From the NCBI RefSeq assembly GCF_001639725.1, contig NZ_LTAW01000003.1, forward strand, positions 186,001-250,000: DNA of 64,000 nucleotides. Direction: 5' to 3'. Position numbers and translations under genes: made by a program. Shown one piece after another: positions 1 through 9,223 of this stretch. Within the stretch, counting starts at the first letter, position 1. Each line of letters begins with the position of its first letter. Origin of the DNA: Marinomonas atlantica. GTDB taxonomy: Bacteria; Pseudomonadota; Gammaproteobacteria; Pseudomonadales; Marinomonadaceae. The notes beneath the pieces are model-generated. The model searched no databases. It worked only from the letters and a program-made list of their open reading frames with translations, and had not been told where the DNA came from.

Positions 1-361
1 TCTGCGCACTGGCTAGATCAGATTTTAGGCTAATATTGCTTAACGTTAATAGTGTTTGACCCTGTTTAACCTGAGAGCCGATTTCAAATTGATCCGCAAG
101 CGTCATGACTTCGCCACTGACTTGAGAGGTGAGTGTCAGGTTTTGATGCGGTTGAGCAATCCCTACCGCACCGATGGCTGCAGCATGAGACGAAACATTG
201 ACAGTAATGACACTGACATCTAAGGGCGTTTCTTGAGCCGGCGGACGTTGCCGACTAAAAGAAGCGTCCTGCTTATTCATCGCGGCACTGATATAAATGT
301 AAACGGCTGCTAACAAGATGATAGAAAGACCTAGGGTAATCCAAGGTAAAAAACGTTTCAT
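1..361 (-). CDS. RND-type efflux periplasmic adaptor (membrane fusion protein), N-terminal part only
   Basis: The first 120 codons of a gene that runs off the left edge. The ATG at 361-359 overlaps the stop of the upstream outer-membrane factor gene by four bases, which points to translational coupling. The protein starts with a short basic stretch and one hydrophobic segment (about residues 5-22, LPWITLGLSIILLAAVYIY) that anchors it in the inner membrane. From about residue 60 there is a biotinyl/lipoyl-like beta domain (QPHQNLTLTSQVSGEV, then GSQVKQGQTLLTL) typical of HlyD/AcrA-family adaptors. These link an inner-membrane pump to a TolC-type channel. The pump gene would be expected further left, outside the window. 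Substrate unknown. Confidence 0.85.
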   Translation of the reverse strand, partial: MKRFLPWITLGLSIILLAAVYIYISAAMNKQDASFSRQRPPAQETPLDVSVITVNVSSHAAAIGAVGIAQPHQNLTLTSQVSGEVMTLADQFEIGSQVKQGQTLLTLSNISLKSDLASAQ

Positions 362-1734
362 GGTTGGGTGATTCCTAGTCCTAAAGCGAGGCCTAAATCC
401 ACGCGATTACTCAGTTGCTGAAATAACAAAGTATCGAGTTGTGCTTGAAGGTTAAACACGGCCTGTTGCGCGCTGATTAAATCGTTCAGTGCAACAATTC
501 CGGAGCGATATTTTTGCTCGTACTGTTGGCGATTACTCTCTGCACTGTTGAGGGCGGCTTTCAGATATTGTTGGCGTTGCGTGAGTACTTGCTCTTGACC
601 CAGTGTATTTTCCACTTCGTTCACGGCTGTTAACAGTGTTTCACGGTAATCTTGATAGGCTTGCGCTGTCTCTAATTGCGCGATTTTATAGTTCGCTTTT
701 AACCGGTCACCTTGAAATAGCGGCGCGCTAAGTTGTCCAAGCAAAGACCAAATAGGAGACACAAATAATGCGTCTCGCAATGATGATCCGCTATCGCTTA
801 ATTCGGCACTCAGACTGAGCGATGGAAGCATATCTTTATAGGCGACACTGGTCTCCAAATCAGCGGCTTCAATGCTCAGATAAGCGGCACGTAAGTCAGG
901 GCGCTGACTTAAGTCTTGTATCGGCAATTGATTGAGATCGAGCCAAACCGAAGGGTAATTCTTTGGAACAGTAAACGGCTCCGTTTGATTTGAGCCCATT
1001 AATAGGCGTAGTGATCGTTTGCTGCTGGCAAATTCTTCTTGATATTGAGCGAGCGATGCTCGGGATTGAGACGTCGCAGTCTTAGCTTCGTCTAGGTTTT
1101 CTAACGTTCCCAAGCCATTTCGAAATCGCTGTACAATCAAGCGCTCGTTGGTTTCCAGCAAGGCTAAACGCTTCTTCTCAATCGAAATTGCATGTTGATT
1201 GGCGACAAGCTGTAACCAATGTTTCATGACGCTGCTGACAAGTGTCGCCTGACTGGCTCGAAAAAGTTCATGGGCGCTAGCAAGATTTTTCTGAGCGGCG
1301 TTTTCGGCGTCGGCAAGCTTGGACCAAACATCCAATTGCCAGCTTATATTGACACTACTAGAGTAACGCGTATCACTATTTTCCACTTCATTAGCCGATA
1401 CGCTGGCATTTGCTTGAGGTAAACGGTTTGCACGCGAGACGTTTACAGATAACCGATTAGCTTCGAGTGACAATGCAGTCCTTTGTAGACTCGGATTGCC
1501 TTTGAGTGCCTGCTCTATTAAATTCAAAAGAATTGGGTCTGGTATTAAGTCTAATAAAGTTGTTGTTTGTTGAGTACTTAGGCCACGATTGAACAGTTGT
1601 TGGTTTTCAGCGGCTAAGGTGTTATTCGCGTTTTGAGAATAGCTCTGTTGCTCAGAAGGCGTTACGCTACAACCGAATAAGCTAAGACTTAAAATGGCTG
1701 TAAGTAGCAAAGAAATGAGTCTCGAAGAAAACAC
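358..1734 (-). CDS. NodT/TolC-family outer-membrane efflux lipoprotein
   Basis: 458-residue outer-membrane factor of a tripartite efflux system. The N terminus is a lipoprotein signal with lipobox LFGC (Cys22), so the mature protein should be acylated and anchored in the outer membrane. Two OEP repeats follow, with the long heptad-like helices and short beta stretches of the family (for example ANRLPQANASVSANEVEN and RPDLRAAYLSIEAADLE). The length is normal for NodT-type proteins. The start is a GTG with a GGAAG Shine-Dalgarno about nine bases upstream. It is the first gene of an operon with the adaptor on its left. Family assignment is firm; the exported compound cannot be read from the sequence. 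Confidence 0.92.
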   Translation of the reverse strand: MFSSRLISLLLTAILSLSLFGCSVTPSEQQSYSQNANNTLAAENQQLFNRGLSTQQTTTLLDLIPDPILLNLIEQALKGNPSLQRTALSLEANRLSVNVSRANRLPQANASVSANEVENSDTRYSSSVNISWQLDVWSKLADAENAAQKNLASAHELFRASQATLVSSVMKHWLQLVANQHAISIEKKRLALLETNERLIVQRFRNGLGTLENLDEAKTATSQSRASLAQYQEEFASSKRSLRLLMGSNQTEPFTVPKNYPSVWLDLNQLPIQDLSQRPDLRAAYLSIEAADLETSVAYKDMLPSLSLSAELSDSGSSLRDALFVSPIWSLLGQLSAPLFQGDRLKANYKIAQLETAQAYQDYRETLLTAVNEVENTLGQEQVLTQRQQYLKAALNSAESNRQQYEQKYRSGIVALNDLISAQQAVFNLQAQLDTLLFQQLSNRVDLGLALGLGITQP

Positions 1735-1959
1735 TGGATTAGGCTTCCGTACTATTTAGGTAGATTCAACAGGAATATGAAGGATGACCTTCACAAAGAC
1801 TAGACACTTTTCATAGATTTACATAACGCAACTTAGCAGTGTAAACAGCTCTGTAATGAATAGACATGCTTTCTGACTATTAGTTTAATAACCATGATTT
1901 AAGTGCCTTTCGGCATAGCAAATATTTTTATCAACTTGGTGTGCGAGTACACTTTTAAA

Positions 1960-2310
1960 ATGAGTTTACCTTGGTATATTTACATGATTAAAACGTGTCA
2001 GAACACCTTGTATACGGGTGTCACGACCGATGTTGAGCGCCGCTTTAAAGAACATCAAGCTGGCGGAAGTAAAGGTGCACGATTTTTAAAAGGCAAAGCG
2101 CCTTTAACATTAGTTTGGTATGAGCAGGTTTGTCATAAGCAATTGGCTATGCAACTCGAATACAGAGTGAAACGCTTATCTCGTACGACCAAAGATAAGT
2201 TAGTCGTAGGCGGTACCAGTATCACGTGCATATTCCCTGAATTATTTGCTCAAGCGGATGTCGATAAGAGTGATAGAGCGTCAGAAATGGAAGGTAATAT
2301 AAATGATTAG
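1960..2310 (+). CDS. GIY-YIG nuclease-superfamily protein (UPF0213/YhbQ-like)
   Basis: About 116 residues if started at the ATG at 1960; the frame is open back to 1903. The GIY-YIG core is visible as WYIYMIKTCQNTLYTGVT followed by D..RRFKEHQAG, with the conserved Tyr, Arg and downstream Glu (QLEYRVKRL). The start at 1960 places the motif at the N terminus as in UPF0213 proteins; neither candidate start has a good Shine-Dalgarno. Small GIY-YIG proteins of this group have reported nuclease activity on damaged or structured DNA in some relatives, but the role here is unproven. The gene overlaps the following VOC gene by eight bases, so the two are probably co-translated. The C-terminal 25 residues go beyond the usual family length. 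Confidence 0.85.
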   Translation: MSLPWYIYMIKTCQNTLYTGVTTDVERRFKEHQAGGSKGARFLKGKAPLTLVWYEQVCHKQLAMQLEYRVKRLSRTTKDKLVVGGTSITCIFPELFAQADVDKSDRASEMEGNIND

Positions 2311-2668
2311 ACGTTTTGATTCAGTCGTGCTCACCGTCGCGGATATTGATCAATCCTTGGCCTTTTATCAAACCGTGCTGGGGTTGAAGTTATTGTCCGG
2401 TGAGCAGGGACGTGGCGTGTTATTAGGTGAAGAGAAGCTAGTATTTCAAAGCATTGGGCAAGAAATGCGTCATCATGCACTAGAAGGTGCTGCACATTTC
2501 TCTTTGTTAAGCGATTTAACTGCTGAACAACTTATTTTGCATTTTGAAGAGCTCGACATCGAGCTGTTAGAAGGGCCAATTGATCGTGGTAGCTTCGTAT
2601 TATTCACGTTCAATGACCCAGATAACAACCTGATACACATTTTCAGCTCGGAAGCAGAGAGTAATTAA
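2303..2668 (+). CDS. VOC-superfamily (glyoxalase/bleomycin-resistance-like) protein
   Basis: 121 residues, one vicinal-oxygen-chelate unit pair. The start reads RRFDSVVLTVADIDQSLAFYQTVLGL, the classic beta-alpha-beta-beta-beta entry, and the end has FNDPDNNLIHIFS with the usual metal-ligand region (the D-PDGN-like turn). These proteins bind a divalent metal and act as glyoxalases, dioxygenases or antibiotic-binding proteins; this one is closest in shape to small virulence-protein-like VOC members, with substrate unknown. The start overlaps the GIY-YIG gene by eight bases. The stop abuts the convergent srkA stop with no spacer. Confidence 0.88.
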   Translation: MIRRFDSVVLTVADIDQSLAFYQTVLGLKLLSGEQGRGVLLGEEKLVFQSIGQEMRHHALEGAAHFSLLSDLTAEQLILHFEELDIELLEGPIDRGSFVLFTFNDPDNNLIHIFSSEAESN

Positions 2669-3652
2669 TTAGCGCCATTTTCCCCAATGAGCCACAATAT
2701 CATTTAGGTCATGCAAATGTTGACGCCAAAAGTCTTCGCCAATGAAGTGAGGGAAAATGGCAGGAAAAGCGGGGTCATTCCAGCGTTCAGCAATCCACGC
2801 CGTATAACTAATATGGCGCTCGGCCATCATGACATCAATTAAATCCAGCTCTTGAGCATCAAATGAGCAAAAACTTTCGTAGCCTTCTATAAGTTCGCTC
2901 AGTTGTGTTTGCTTTGCTGAGGGATCAGTAATGTGCAACCATAAATCTTGCACTGCATAACCCATTTTGCAGTCATCAAAATCGACCAAGGTTAAGCGGC
3001 CTTGATCATTGATTATGTTGCTGCGGTGGCAGTCCCCATGAATAAATCGAATACGGGCCGTTGAGTGCATTTTTAACATTGTTTCCATTTTTTTGCCCAG
3101 AGATACGACAACTTTCTCATATCCATCACGCATCGATTTCGGTACAAAAGGGCATGCTTCGACTTTCTTCTTAGCTTGCTTAACGCGCTCTAAGGAATCG
3201 ATGAAAGGCTTTGCATCGGTTGTCCAGTCAGCCGACGCCGCGTGCATTGAGCCAATCAACTCACCGATTTGAAATAACTGGTCTAAATCCCCTGCTTCAG
3301 GTGAGTCACCTATGATCTTGGGTGTTAGCGAAAAGTAAAAACCGTTATGTTCAAACAGGCTTTCGTTATCAAGAGTGATGGGCGCAGCGACCGCAATGTC
3401 CTTTTCTTCGAGTGCGTGTAAGGCGTCGTGCTCGACTTGGATTTGCGCTTTAGACCAACGTTGTGGCCGATAGAATTTAGCGATTAGAGGAGTAGAGTCT
3501 TCAATGCCGACTTGATAAACGCGGTTTTCATAGCTGTTTAAAGGGTACAAACGGTAATCACAGTAAAGTCCTTTTGACTCTACTGCATCCATAATGGTGT
3601 CGGGCGTTAATGCACTGTAAGGGTGGTCGCTGGAAGTGGCCATGTTACTCAT
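2669..3652 (-). CDS. srkA: Stress-response serine/threonine protein kinase SrkA (YihE/RdoA)
   Basis: 327 residues, the usual length of the family. It has the aminoglycoside-phosphotransferase/choline-kinase fold: the catalytic loop HGDCHRSN at about residues 206-213 and the metal-binding LVDFDD about fifteen residues later. In E. coli the kinase protects cells during envelope and oxidative stress and is often next to dsbA; here no dsbA is nearby. It lies 11 bases downstream of the receiver-TPR gene and is probably the last gene of the run that begins with the GH15 protein. Two possible starts (Met1 or Met4) have weak Shine-Dalgarno sequences, so the N terminus is uncertain by three residues. 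Confidence 0.9.
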   Translation of the reverse strand: MSNMATSSDHPYSALTPDTIMDAVESKGLYCDYRLYPLNSYENRVYQVGIEDSTPLIAKFYRPQRWSKAQIQVEHDALHALEEKDIAVAAPITLDNESLFEHNGFYFSLTPKIIGDSPEAGDLDQLFQIGELIGSMHAASADWTTDAKPFIDSLERVKQAKKKVEACPFVPKSMRDGYEKVVVSLGKKMETMLKMHSTARIRFIHGDCHRSNIINDQGRLTLVDFDDCKMGYAVQDLWLHITDPSAKQTQLSELIEGYESFCSFDAQELDLIDVMMAERHISYTAWIAERWNDPAFPAIFPHFIGEDFWRQHLHDLNDIVAHWGKWR

Positions 3653-3663
3653 TCAAAAAGGGG

Positions 3664-4935
3664 TTAAAGTAGGCCGAGACGTTTTTTAAGCGAGTATTCT
3701 TGACCTTCAGATAGGGGAGATGCTTTACCTTCGGCAATTAGACGATTCCAATTGTGCCAAGTTTTTATGGCTTCGCCCATATGATTACGTGTTACGTACT
3801 GCTGTACTTCGATGCGAAATGAGTTGGTGACAGATACAGGGCTAGATTTGCCGATGATACGTAAGCGCGTTAATGAGCGTTTAAACTTGTCATTGAGTGC
3901 TTTACCTTCTTCGCCGGAATTTATTAAATTGGTAATGGCTTGGAGGTGATCGTAATACATGTCAACTGTTTCATTAATCGTTTCGCGATTCAGCCTGATG
4001 ACTCGGCCATAGGCTTGTTCCGCTGAAGACCAGTCGTTTAATTTTGCACTGATATCACCCATACGTTTGCTTCGTTCTGAGGAGCGAGGGGATACTTCAA
4101 GAACACTTCGTAAGACTGCTTGTGCTTGTTCTAGGTCTGTTAGTTGTTCGTGAGCATCCGCTAATAAGTCATAAGCTGATAAAAAATGTTTACTCAAAGT
4201 AATGGTGGTTTCAAGGTTGTTGACTGCACCAGCATGCTGTCCCATTACCATTTCACATTGAGCAATACCATAATAGGCCCAAGCTAGATTTTTATGCTTT
4301 TGTGTGATTAGCATATAGTGGGTTTTGGCTTGCTTATACTCGCCTTTTGCAAATAATGCTTCACCAATGGATTTTAAACACAAACTGGCATAAGGCACAT
4401 GTTTGTCCATGATGTATTTAGCTTCTGCAATGACTTGGTCCCAGTCTTCGTTAAGACGAGCTTGGTTTAAATTATGAAAAGATTTTTTTTGTTGAATGAC
4501 GCGCCCTAATCGACGCATAAAAGATTCGGGAGGGAAGGGCTTAACTAAGTAGCTATCCGGTTGGTATTCTAAGGCGCTGACAACAGCTTCATAAGCCGTA
4601 TCGGCAGTAATCATCATAAAAATGGTGGAATGATCTAGAGCATAAGTTTTGCGTGTGATTTCTAAAAGCTGTTGACCATCGACACTGCCACCTAAATTAT
4701 AATCTGATAGAACAATGTCGTAGCGACCTTCTAAAATACGCTTAAGGGCCGCTTGACCTGAAGGCTCAATTTCAATCTTACTGTAGCCAAGACTGGTCAT
4801 AAGTGACTTCAGCATTATGCGCATTTCACCAATGTCTTCAACAATCAGCACTCGCTTGTTTGTAACAGAAGAGTTGGCTAACCCTTCCTTGGCTTGGTTA
4901 AGATTTTTAAAATCTGGAACGCTTACTTCTGCCAC
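3664..4935 (-). CDS. Response regulator with N-terminal receiver and C-terminal TPR domain
   Basis: 423 residues. Residues about 27-150 form a CheY-like receiver: acidic pair VEDIGE, phospho-acceptor Asp in VLSDYN, Thr in MITAD and Lys in LVKPF are all present, so it should be phosphorylatable. From about 155 to 300 there are tetratricopeptide-like helical repeats (AYYGIAQCEMVMGQHAGAVN, then SAYDLLADAHEQLTDLEQA). There is no DNA-binding or enzyme output, so the output is probably protein-protein contact. The GTG start has a GAGAGG six bases upstream. It sits between glgX and srkA on the same strand. The cognate kinase is not in the window. Confidence 0.88.
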   Translation of the reverse strand: MAEVSVPDFKNLNQAKEGLANSSVTNKRVLIVEDIGEMRIMLKSLMTSLGYSKIEIEPSGQAALKRILEGRYDIVLSDYNLGGSVDGQQLLEITRKTYALDHSTIFMMITADTAYEAVVSALEYQPDSYLVKPFPPESFMRRLGRVIQQKKSFHNLNQARLNEDWDQVIAEAKYIMDKHVPYASLCLKSIGEALFAKGEYKQAKTHYMLITQKHKNLAWAYYGIAQCEMVMGQHAGAVNNLETTITLSKHFLSAYDLLADAHEQLTDLEQAQAVLRSVLEVSPRSSERSKRMGDISAKLNDWSSAEQAYGRVIRLNRETINETVDMYYDHLQAITNLINSGEEGKALNDKFKRSLTRLRIIGKSSPVSVTNSFRIEVQQYVTRNHMGEAIKTWHNWNRLIAEGKASPLSEGQEYSLKKRLGLL

Positions 4936-4981
4936 GTATTGCCTCTCTAATATGGCTCGGTCTAAATCAGAAAAACTTATT

Positions 4982-7015
4982 CTACGAAGAAGTAAGTTCT
5001 ACTAATAATACTGAGCGTTTAGTAAGTTCGAGCTCATTCCTTTGAGCTTTAAAGTTGCTATTAGTACAAAATAGCATGCTTTTTATCTCATAACCATCTG
5101 GTGTACGGACCTTGAAAGGCTGATCCTCTCGATAAAATACCAACCAAAGTTTGGTTTTACTAGATGACTCGGTCATTTGAACCGATAGGTAATCTCGTTC
5201 AGGATGTTGCCAGTCATCGAGGTTCATAGGTTGTCCTAATTCATTAAACCAGCTTATGTCATCAGCGGTTTTATGTCGGTATAAAGGATCGTCTGGAAGC
5301 AAAGCTTCAGCTAGAACTGGGTATTGTTGTCTTAACGATAATGCTTTGGAAACAAGGCTGCTTAGCGCTTGTCGCTCGTCGCTATTGTGCCAGCCTAACC
5401 AAGTGATTTCGTTATCTTGGCAATAGGCATTGTTATTGCCTTTTTGTGAATGTGACAACTCATCGCCACCTAATATATGAGGTGTGCCTTGGCTAAACAG
5501 CAGTGTAGCCATAAAGCATTGTTGCTGAGTAAGACGTGCTTCTCTGATGCGTACATCATTCGTCTCACCCTCTTCACCAAAGTTCTGACTGATGTTATCG
5601 GTGTGTCCGTCACGGTTGTTTTCTCGGTTGTCTAAGTTGTGACGGCGATGGTATGACACAAGGTCGCGTAACGTGTAGCCATCGTGATAGGTAATGTAAT
5701 TAACTGAATGCAGCGCGCATTTGTGGCCCTTGTGGAACAGGTCCCTAGAACCCATTAAGCGGGTTGCAAATTCTTGTATTGTATTGGCATCACCGCGCCA
5801 AAAGCGTCGGATGGTATCGCGGTATTTGTCGTTACATTCAATAAAACCACGTGGAAAATGTCCCACTTGATAGCCGTTTGGTCCAATGTCCCATGGTTCC
5901 ATTACTAAAGTTGTTTCACTGAGAATGGGATCTTGTAAGATGGCTTGCAATAATGGGGCATTAGGTGAAAAGTCATGATGCTCGCGGCCTAAGTCGACAC
6001 CTAAGTCAAAGCGGAAACCGTCCACCCCCATGGTTTCTACCCAATAGCGCATACTGTCACATACTAGCCTAACGGTGGCTGGGTGGTAAGTGTCAACGCA
6101 GTTGCCACAGCCAGTAAAGTTTAGATACTGACCTTGGGAGTGGCGGTAGTAATTGCTGTTATCGAGCCCTCGGTAACAGGTTGTCCCATGCGTCAACTCG
6201 CTTTCAGCTGTATGGTTATAGACCACATCTAGGATGACTTCAAAACCCGCCTTATGAAAGGTTGCCACCATCGTTTTAAATTCTTCCACTGCGTCAGATA
6301 TGGCATAACGATCATCAGGAGTGAAGAAGTTAATTGGGTTATAACCCCAATAATTAGACAGACCTTTGTCTTGTAAATGGATCTCGTCAGCAAAGGCGAA
6401 GCATGGCATTAGCTGAATGGTTGAGATGCCCAATGAGGTCAAGTGATTAATGGCTGACTCACTGCAGGCGCCAAGGTAAGTGCCTTGAAGAGATGCGTCA
6501 ATATCGAGCTGTTGACTGAACCCTTTAATGTGCATCTCGTAAAGACTTCTTGCTGAGGCTTTTGGTTTCGCTGCGAGCGAATGCTTGCTCGGGCTAGGGG
6601 TTGTGACAATGGCTTTTGGGACACAAGCGCCAGAGTCACAAGTGTCCAATTGACCATTAGGTGTTAGCGTGATTTGTTCATCATGAAAGACCAAACGATT
6701 GCTTAAACGCTTTGCATAAGGATCAATGAGTAGCTTGCTTGGATTGAATAGATGCATCGCTTCTAGGTCAAATGGGCCCTCAGCACGGAGCCCATAATGC
6801 TGTCCTTCATGAGCCTCGAGGACTTCCATATGCCAGATACCGCGTTGCTTATGAGTAAAAGGCAGTCTAGAAAGTTCATCGCCTGCTTCATTATAGAGAC
6901 AGAGATAGAGTTGCTCTGCATGCTCTGAAAAGACAGCAAAGTTGACTCCTCCTGACGTTACTGTGGCCCCTAGAGGTAAAGGGAATCCTTCTTGCGTGTG
7001 CCAGTTGCGAGTCAT
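4982..7015 (-). CDS. glgX: Glycogen debranching enzyme GlgX
   Basis: 677 residues, near the family norm. An N-terminal CBM48 (FPLPLGATVTSGGVNFAVFSEHA) precedes a GH13 (beta/alpha)8 barrel. Catalytic elements are intact: the nucleophile Asp in DGFRFDLGVDLG, the acid/base Glu in VMEPWD and the transition-state Asp in YHDGYTL. GlgX hydrolyses alpha-1,6 branches of phosphorylase-limit glycogen in the cytoplasm. The gene lies 17 bases downstream of glgB with AAGGAAC before the ATG, so the two are an operon. No glgP, glgA or glgC is found in the window. Confidence 0.95.
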   Translation of the reverse strand: MTRNWHTQEGFPLPLGATVTSGGVNFAVFSEHAEQLYLCLYNEAGDELSRLPFTHKQRGIWHMEVLEAHEGQHYGLRAEGPFDLEAMHLFNPSKLLIDPYAKRLSNRLVFHDEQITLTPNGQLDTCDSGACVPKAIVTTPSPSKHSLAAKPKASARSLYEMHIKGFSQQLDIDASLQGTYLGACSESAINHLTSLGISTIQLMPCFAFADEIHLQDKGLSNYWGYNPINFFTPDDRYAISDAVEEFKTMVATFHKAGFEVILDVVYNHTAESELTHGTTCYRGLDNSNYYRHSQGQYLNFTGCGNCVDTYHPATVRLVCDSMRYWVETMGVDGFRFDLGVDLGREHHDFSPNAPLLQAILQDPILSETTLVMEPWDIGPNGYQVGHFPRGFIECNDKYRDTIRRFWRGDANTIQEFATRLMGSRDLFHKGHKCALHSVNYITYHDGYTLRDLVSYHRRHNLDNRENNRDGHTDNISQNFGEEGETNDVRIREARLTQQQCFMATLLFSQGTPHILGGDELSHSQKGNNNAYCQDNEITWLGWHNSDERQALSSLVSKALSLRQQYPVLAEALLPDDPLYRHKTADDISWFNELGQPMNLDDWQHPERDYLSVQMTESSSKTKLWLVFYREDQPFKVRTPDGYEIKSMLFCTNSNFKAQRNELELTKRSVLLVELTSS

Positions 7016-7032
7016 ACTTTGTTCCTTATACG

Positions 7033-9204
7033 TTATTTAGCGTGCCATTTGAATGCAATGGTGCTTAACGGTGGTAATTTCACTTGGATGCTTTGCTCTT
7101 TGCCGTGACTGGCTTGATCCGTCGTTTTATACGACGTTTCGACAGGGTAGCCGCTGCCAGAATAACGCTTTTCATCTGAGTTAAAGATCAATTCATAGCG
7201 ACCTGCTTGTGGCGTGCCGATGCGGTAGTTTCCGTGCGGGGTCGGAGTAAAATTAACTAGTACCAATATGTGTTCAGCCGACTCTTTTTCTCGACGCACA
7301 AAGGCCAGTGTTGAATTAGTGCTGTCATCTAAACTGATCCACTCAAACCCTGAAGGTAAATGATCAAGCTGAAGTGAAGCTTCTGTTTGATATAGGTGAT
7401 TCAAAGCCTTAGTGACTTGTTGTTGACCTTGGTGATAATCCACATCCAACAAGTGCCAGTCCAAAGATCGCTCATGGCTCCATTCTTGGCCTTGTGCAAG
7501 TTCATTGCCCATGAAGTTTAGCTTTTTGCCTGGATGGAAATACATATAACTTGTAAACGCACGCAGATTAGCGAATTTTTGCCATGCATCCCCTGGCATT
7601 TTGGTAATCATGGAGCCTTTTCCGTGTACCACTTCATCGTGAGATAGTGGCAAGATAAATTGCTCATCGTACGCGTAAACCATCGAGAAGGTTAAATCCC
7701 CTTGATGATGTTGGCGATAGATTGGATCTTTGCTGATATAGCTAAGAGAATCGTTCATCCAGCCCATGTTCCACTTAAAGCCAAATCCTAAGCCATCCAT
7801 GTAGGTAGGTTTAGATACGCCGGGAAACGCCGTTGATTCTTCCGCCGCGGTAAAACAGCGTGGGTGGTTTAAATAGATGGTTTCGTTAAGTCTACGCAGG
7901 AAGTCAATGGCTTCATAGTTATGGTTGCCGCCATCGACATTAGGGATCCACTCGCCTTCTTCGCGCGAATAATTTAGGTAGAGCATTGAGGCAACGGCAT
8001 CAACACGTAAGCCGTCAATGTGAAATTCATCTAACCAGTAGTTAGCGTTACTGATCAAATAATCGACCACATGATCTTTGCCAAAATCATAAATTAATGA
8101 ATTCCACTCTGTATGCCAGCCTTTTTTTGGATCAGGGTACTCGTATTGTTTACTGCCATCAAAGCTGGCTAAGCCATGGCTGTCAGTAGGGAAGTGGGCT
8201 GGTACCCAATCCATAATGACGCCGATGCCTGCTTGGTGGAAAGCGTCTACCAACTCTCGGAATTCATCGGCTGTGCCATAGCGTGACGTGGGGGCGAATA
8301 AGCCAATAGGCTGATAACCCCAAGACCCATCAAATGGAAACTCCATCACCGGTAATAGTTCAACATGGGTATAGCCCATATCGACAATATAGGGTACCAG
8401 CTGTTCTTTGAGTTCAAGATAACTTAATGAATAGCCGTCCGCTTTTTTACGCCATGAGCCCAAATGCACTTCATAAATGCTCATAGGCTGTTCATAAATA
8501 TCGACAATGGGGCGTTCTGTCCAATCTTTGTCCTTCCAGCTGTAACTGTTTTGCGCACAGACAACACTGGCAAAAGAAGGGTATTGTTCGATGGTTTTGG
8601 CAAACGGATCGGTACGGTGTGGCAGGATATCGTCATTGGCGGCGCGAATTTCATATTTGTAGCGCGCGCCTTCTACTACATCAGGTATGAATAAACGCCA
8701 GACGCCATCGCCATTACTCGACATTGGGTGTAGACGGCCATCCCAGCTGTTAAAATCGCCAACTACAGACACCGAGCGTGCGGCGGGTGCGTAGACAGCA
8801 AAACGTGTACCGCGAATCGCTAATTTTTTATTAACCATTGCTGAGCGAATGATTGCCCCTTCTTTGTGATACAGGGTCGCACTGTGATTCTCAGGGTCAG
8901 AGAAAGTGGCTTCTGGGAATTGGTACGGATCAACAATAGTAAATTGACCGTCGCCGTAATACACCCTCAGTCGATAGTGTGTTTTCGTATTTTCTTTCGG
9001 CCAGTCAAATAGGAATAGTCCAGCGCTTTGACCCGTTTTCATAGTACCAATGACTTTGTCAGAATCAATTTCTAGCACCTCGACTTTTGTCGCATCAGGG
9101 CGCCATGCCGTTAGTGTTAGTCCTTTGTCTTGGTTCGGTTTTAAACCAAGACATTTAAAGGGGTCGGAACAGCGAGCGTTGATGACGTCGTTCAGAAGAT
9201 CCAT
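7033..9204 (-). CDS. glgB: 1,4-alpha-glucan branching enzyme GlgB
   Basis: 723 residues, close to E. coli GlgB. It has the N-terminal N1 module, a CBM48 (GTRFAVYAPAARSVSVVGDFN), and a GH13 catalytic domain with nucleophile Asp in GLRVDAVASMLY, acid/base Glu in AAEES and the HD of LSHDEVVHGKGSM. The all-beta C-terminal domain is complete. It transfers alpha-1,4 chains to form alpha-1,6 branches in glycogen. The ATG has GGAGAAG upstream. Nineteen bases separate it from the GH15/PhK-like gene and 17 from glgX, so the three genes are one transcription unit. Confidence 0.96.
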   Translation of the reverse strand: MDLLNDVINARCSDPFKCLGLKPNQDKGLTLTAWRPDATKVEVLEIDSDKVIGTMKTGQSAGLFLFDWPKENTKTHYRLRVYYGDGQFTIVDPYQFPEATFSDPENHSATLYHKEGAIIRSAMVNKKLAIRGTRFAVYAPAARSVSVVGDFNSWDGRLHPMSSNGDGVWRLFIPDVVEGARYKYEIRAANDDILPHRTDPFAKTIEQYPSFASVVCAQNSYSWKDKDWTERPIVDIYEQPMSIYEVHLGSWRKKADGYSLSYLELKEQLVPYIVDMGYTHVELLPVMEFPFDGSWGYQPIGLFAPTSRYGTADEFRELVDAFHQAGIGVIMDWVPAHFPTDSHGLASFDGSKQYEYPDPKKGWHTEWNSLIYDFGKDHVVDYLISNANYWLDEFHIDGLRVDAVASMLYLNYSREEGEWIPNVDGGNHNYEAIDFLRRLNETIYLNHPRCFTAAEESTAFPGVSKPTYMDGLGFGFKWNMGWMNDSLSYISKDPIYRQHHQGDLTFSMVYAYDEQFILPLSHDEVVHGKGSMITKMPGDAWQKFANLRAFTSYMYFHPGKKLNFMGNELAQGQEWSHERSLDWHLLDVDYHQGQQQVTKALNHLYQTEASLQLDHLPSGFEWISLDDSTNSTLAFVRREKESAEHILVLVNFTPTPHGNYRIGTPQAGRYELIFNSDEKRYSGSGYPVETSYKTTDQASHGKEQSIQVKLPPLSTIAFKWHAK

Positions 9205-9223
9205 TTACTTCTCCAACCTATTA

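Noticed and set aside
4482-4490. T8 run in the receiver-TPR gene as phase-variation tract
   Set aside because: Short homopolymers of this size are common in this AT-leaning sequence and the frame is intact.
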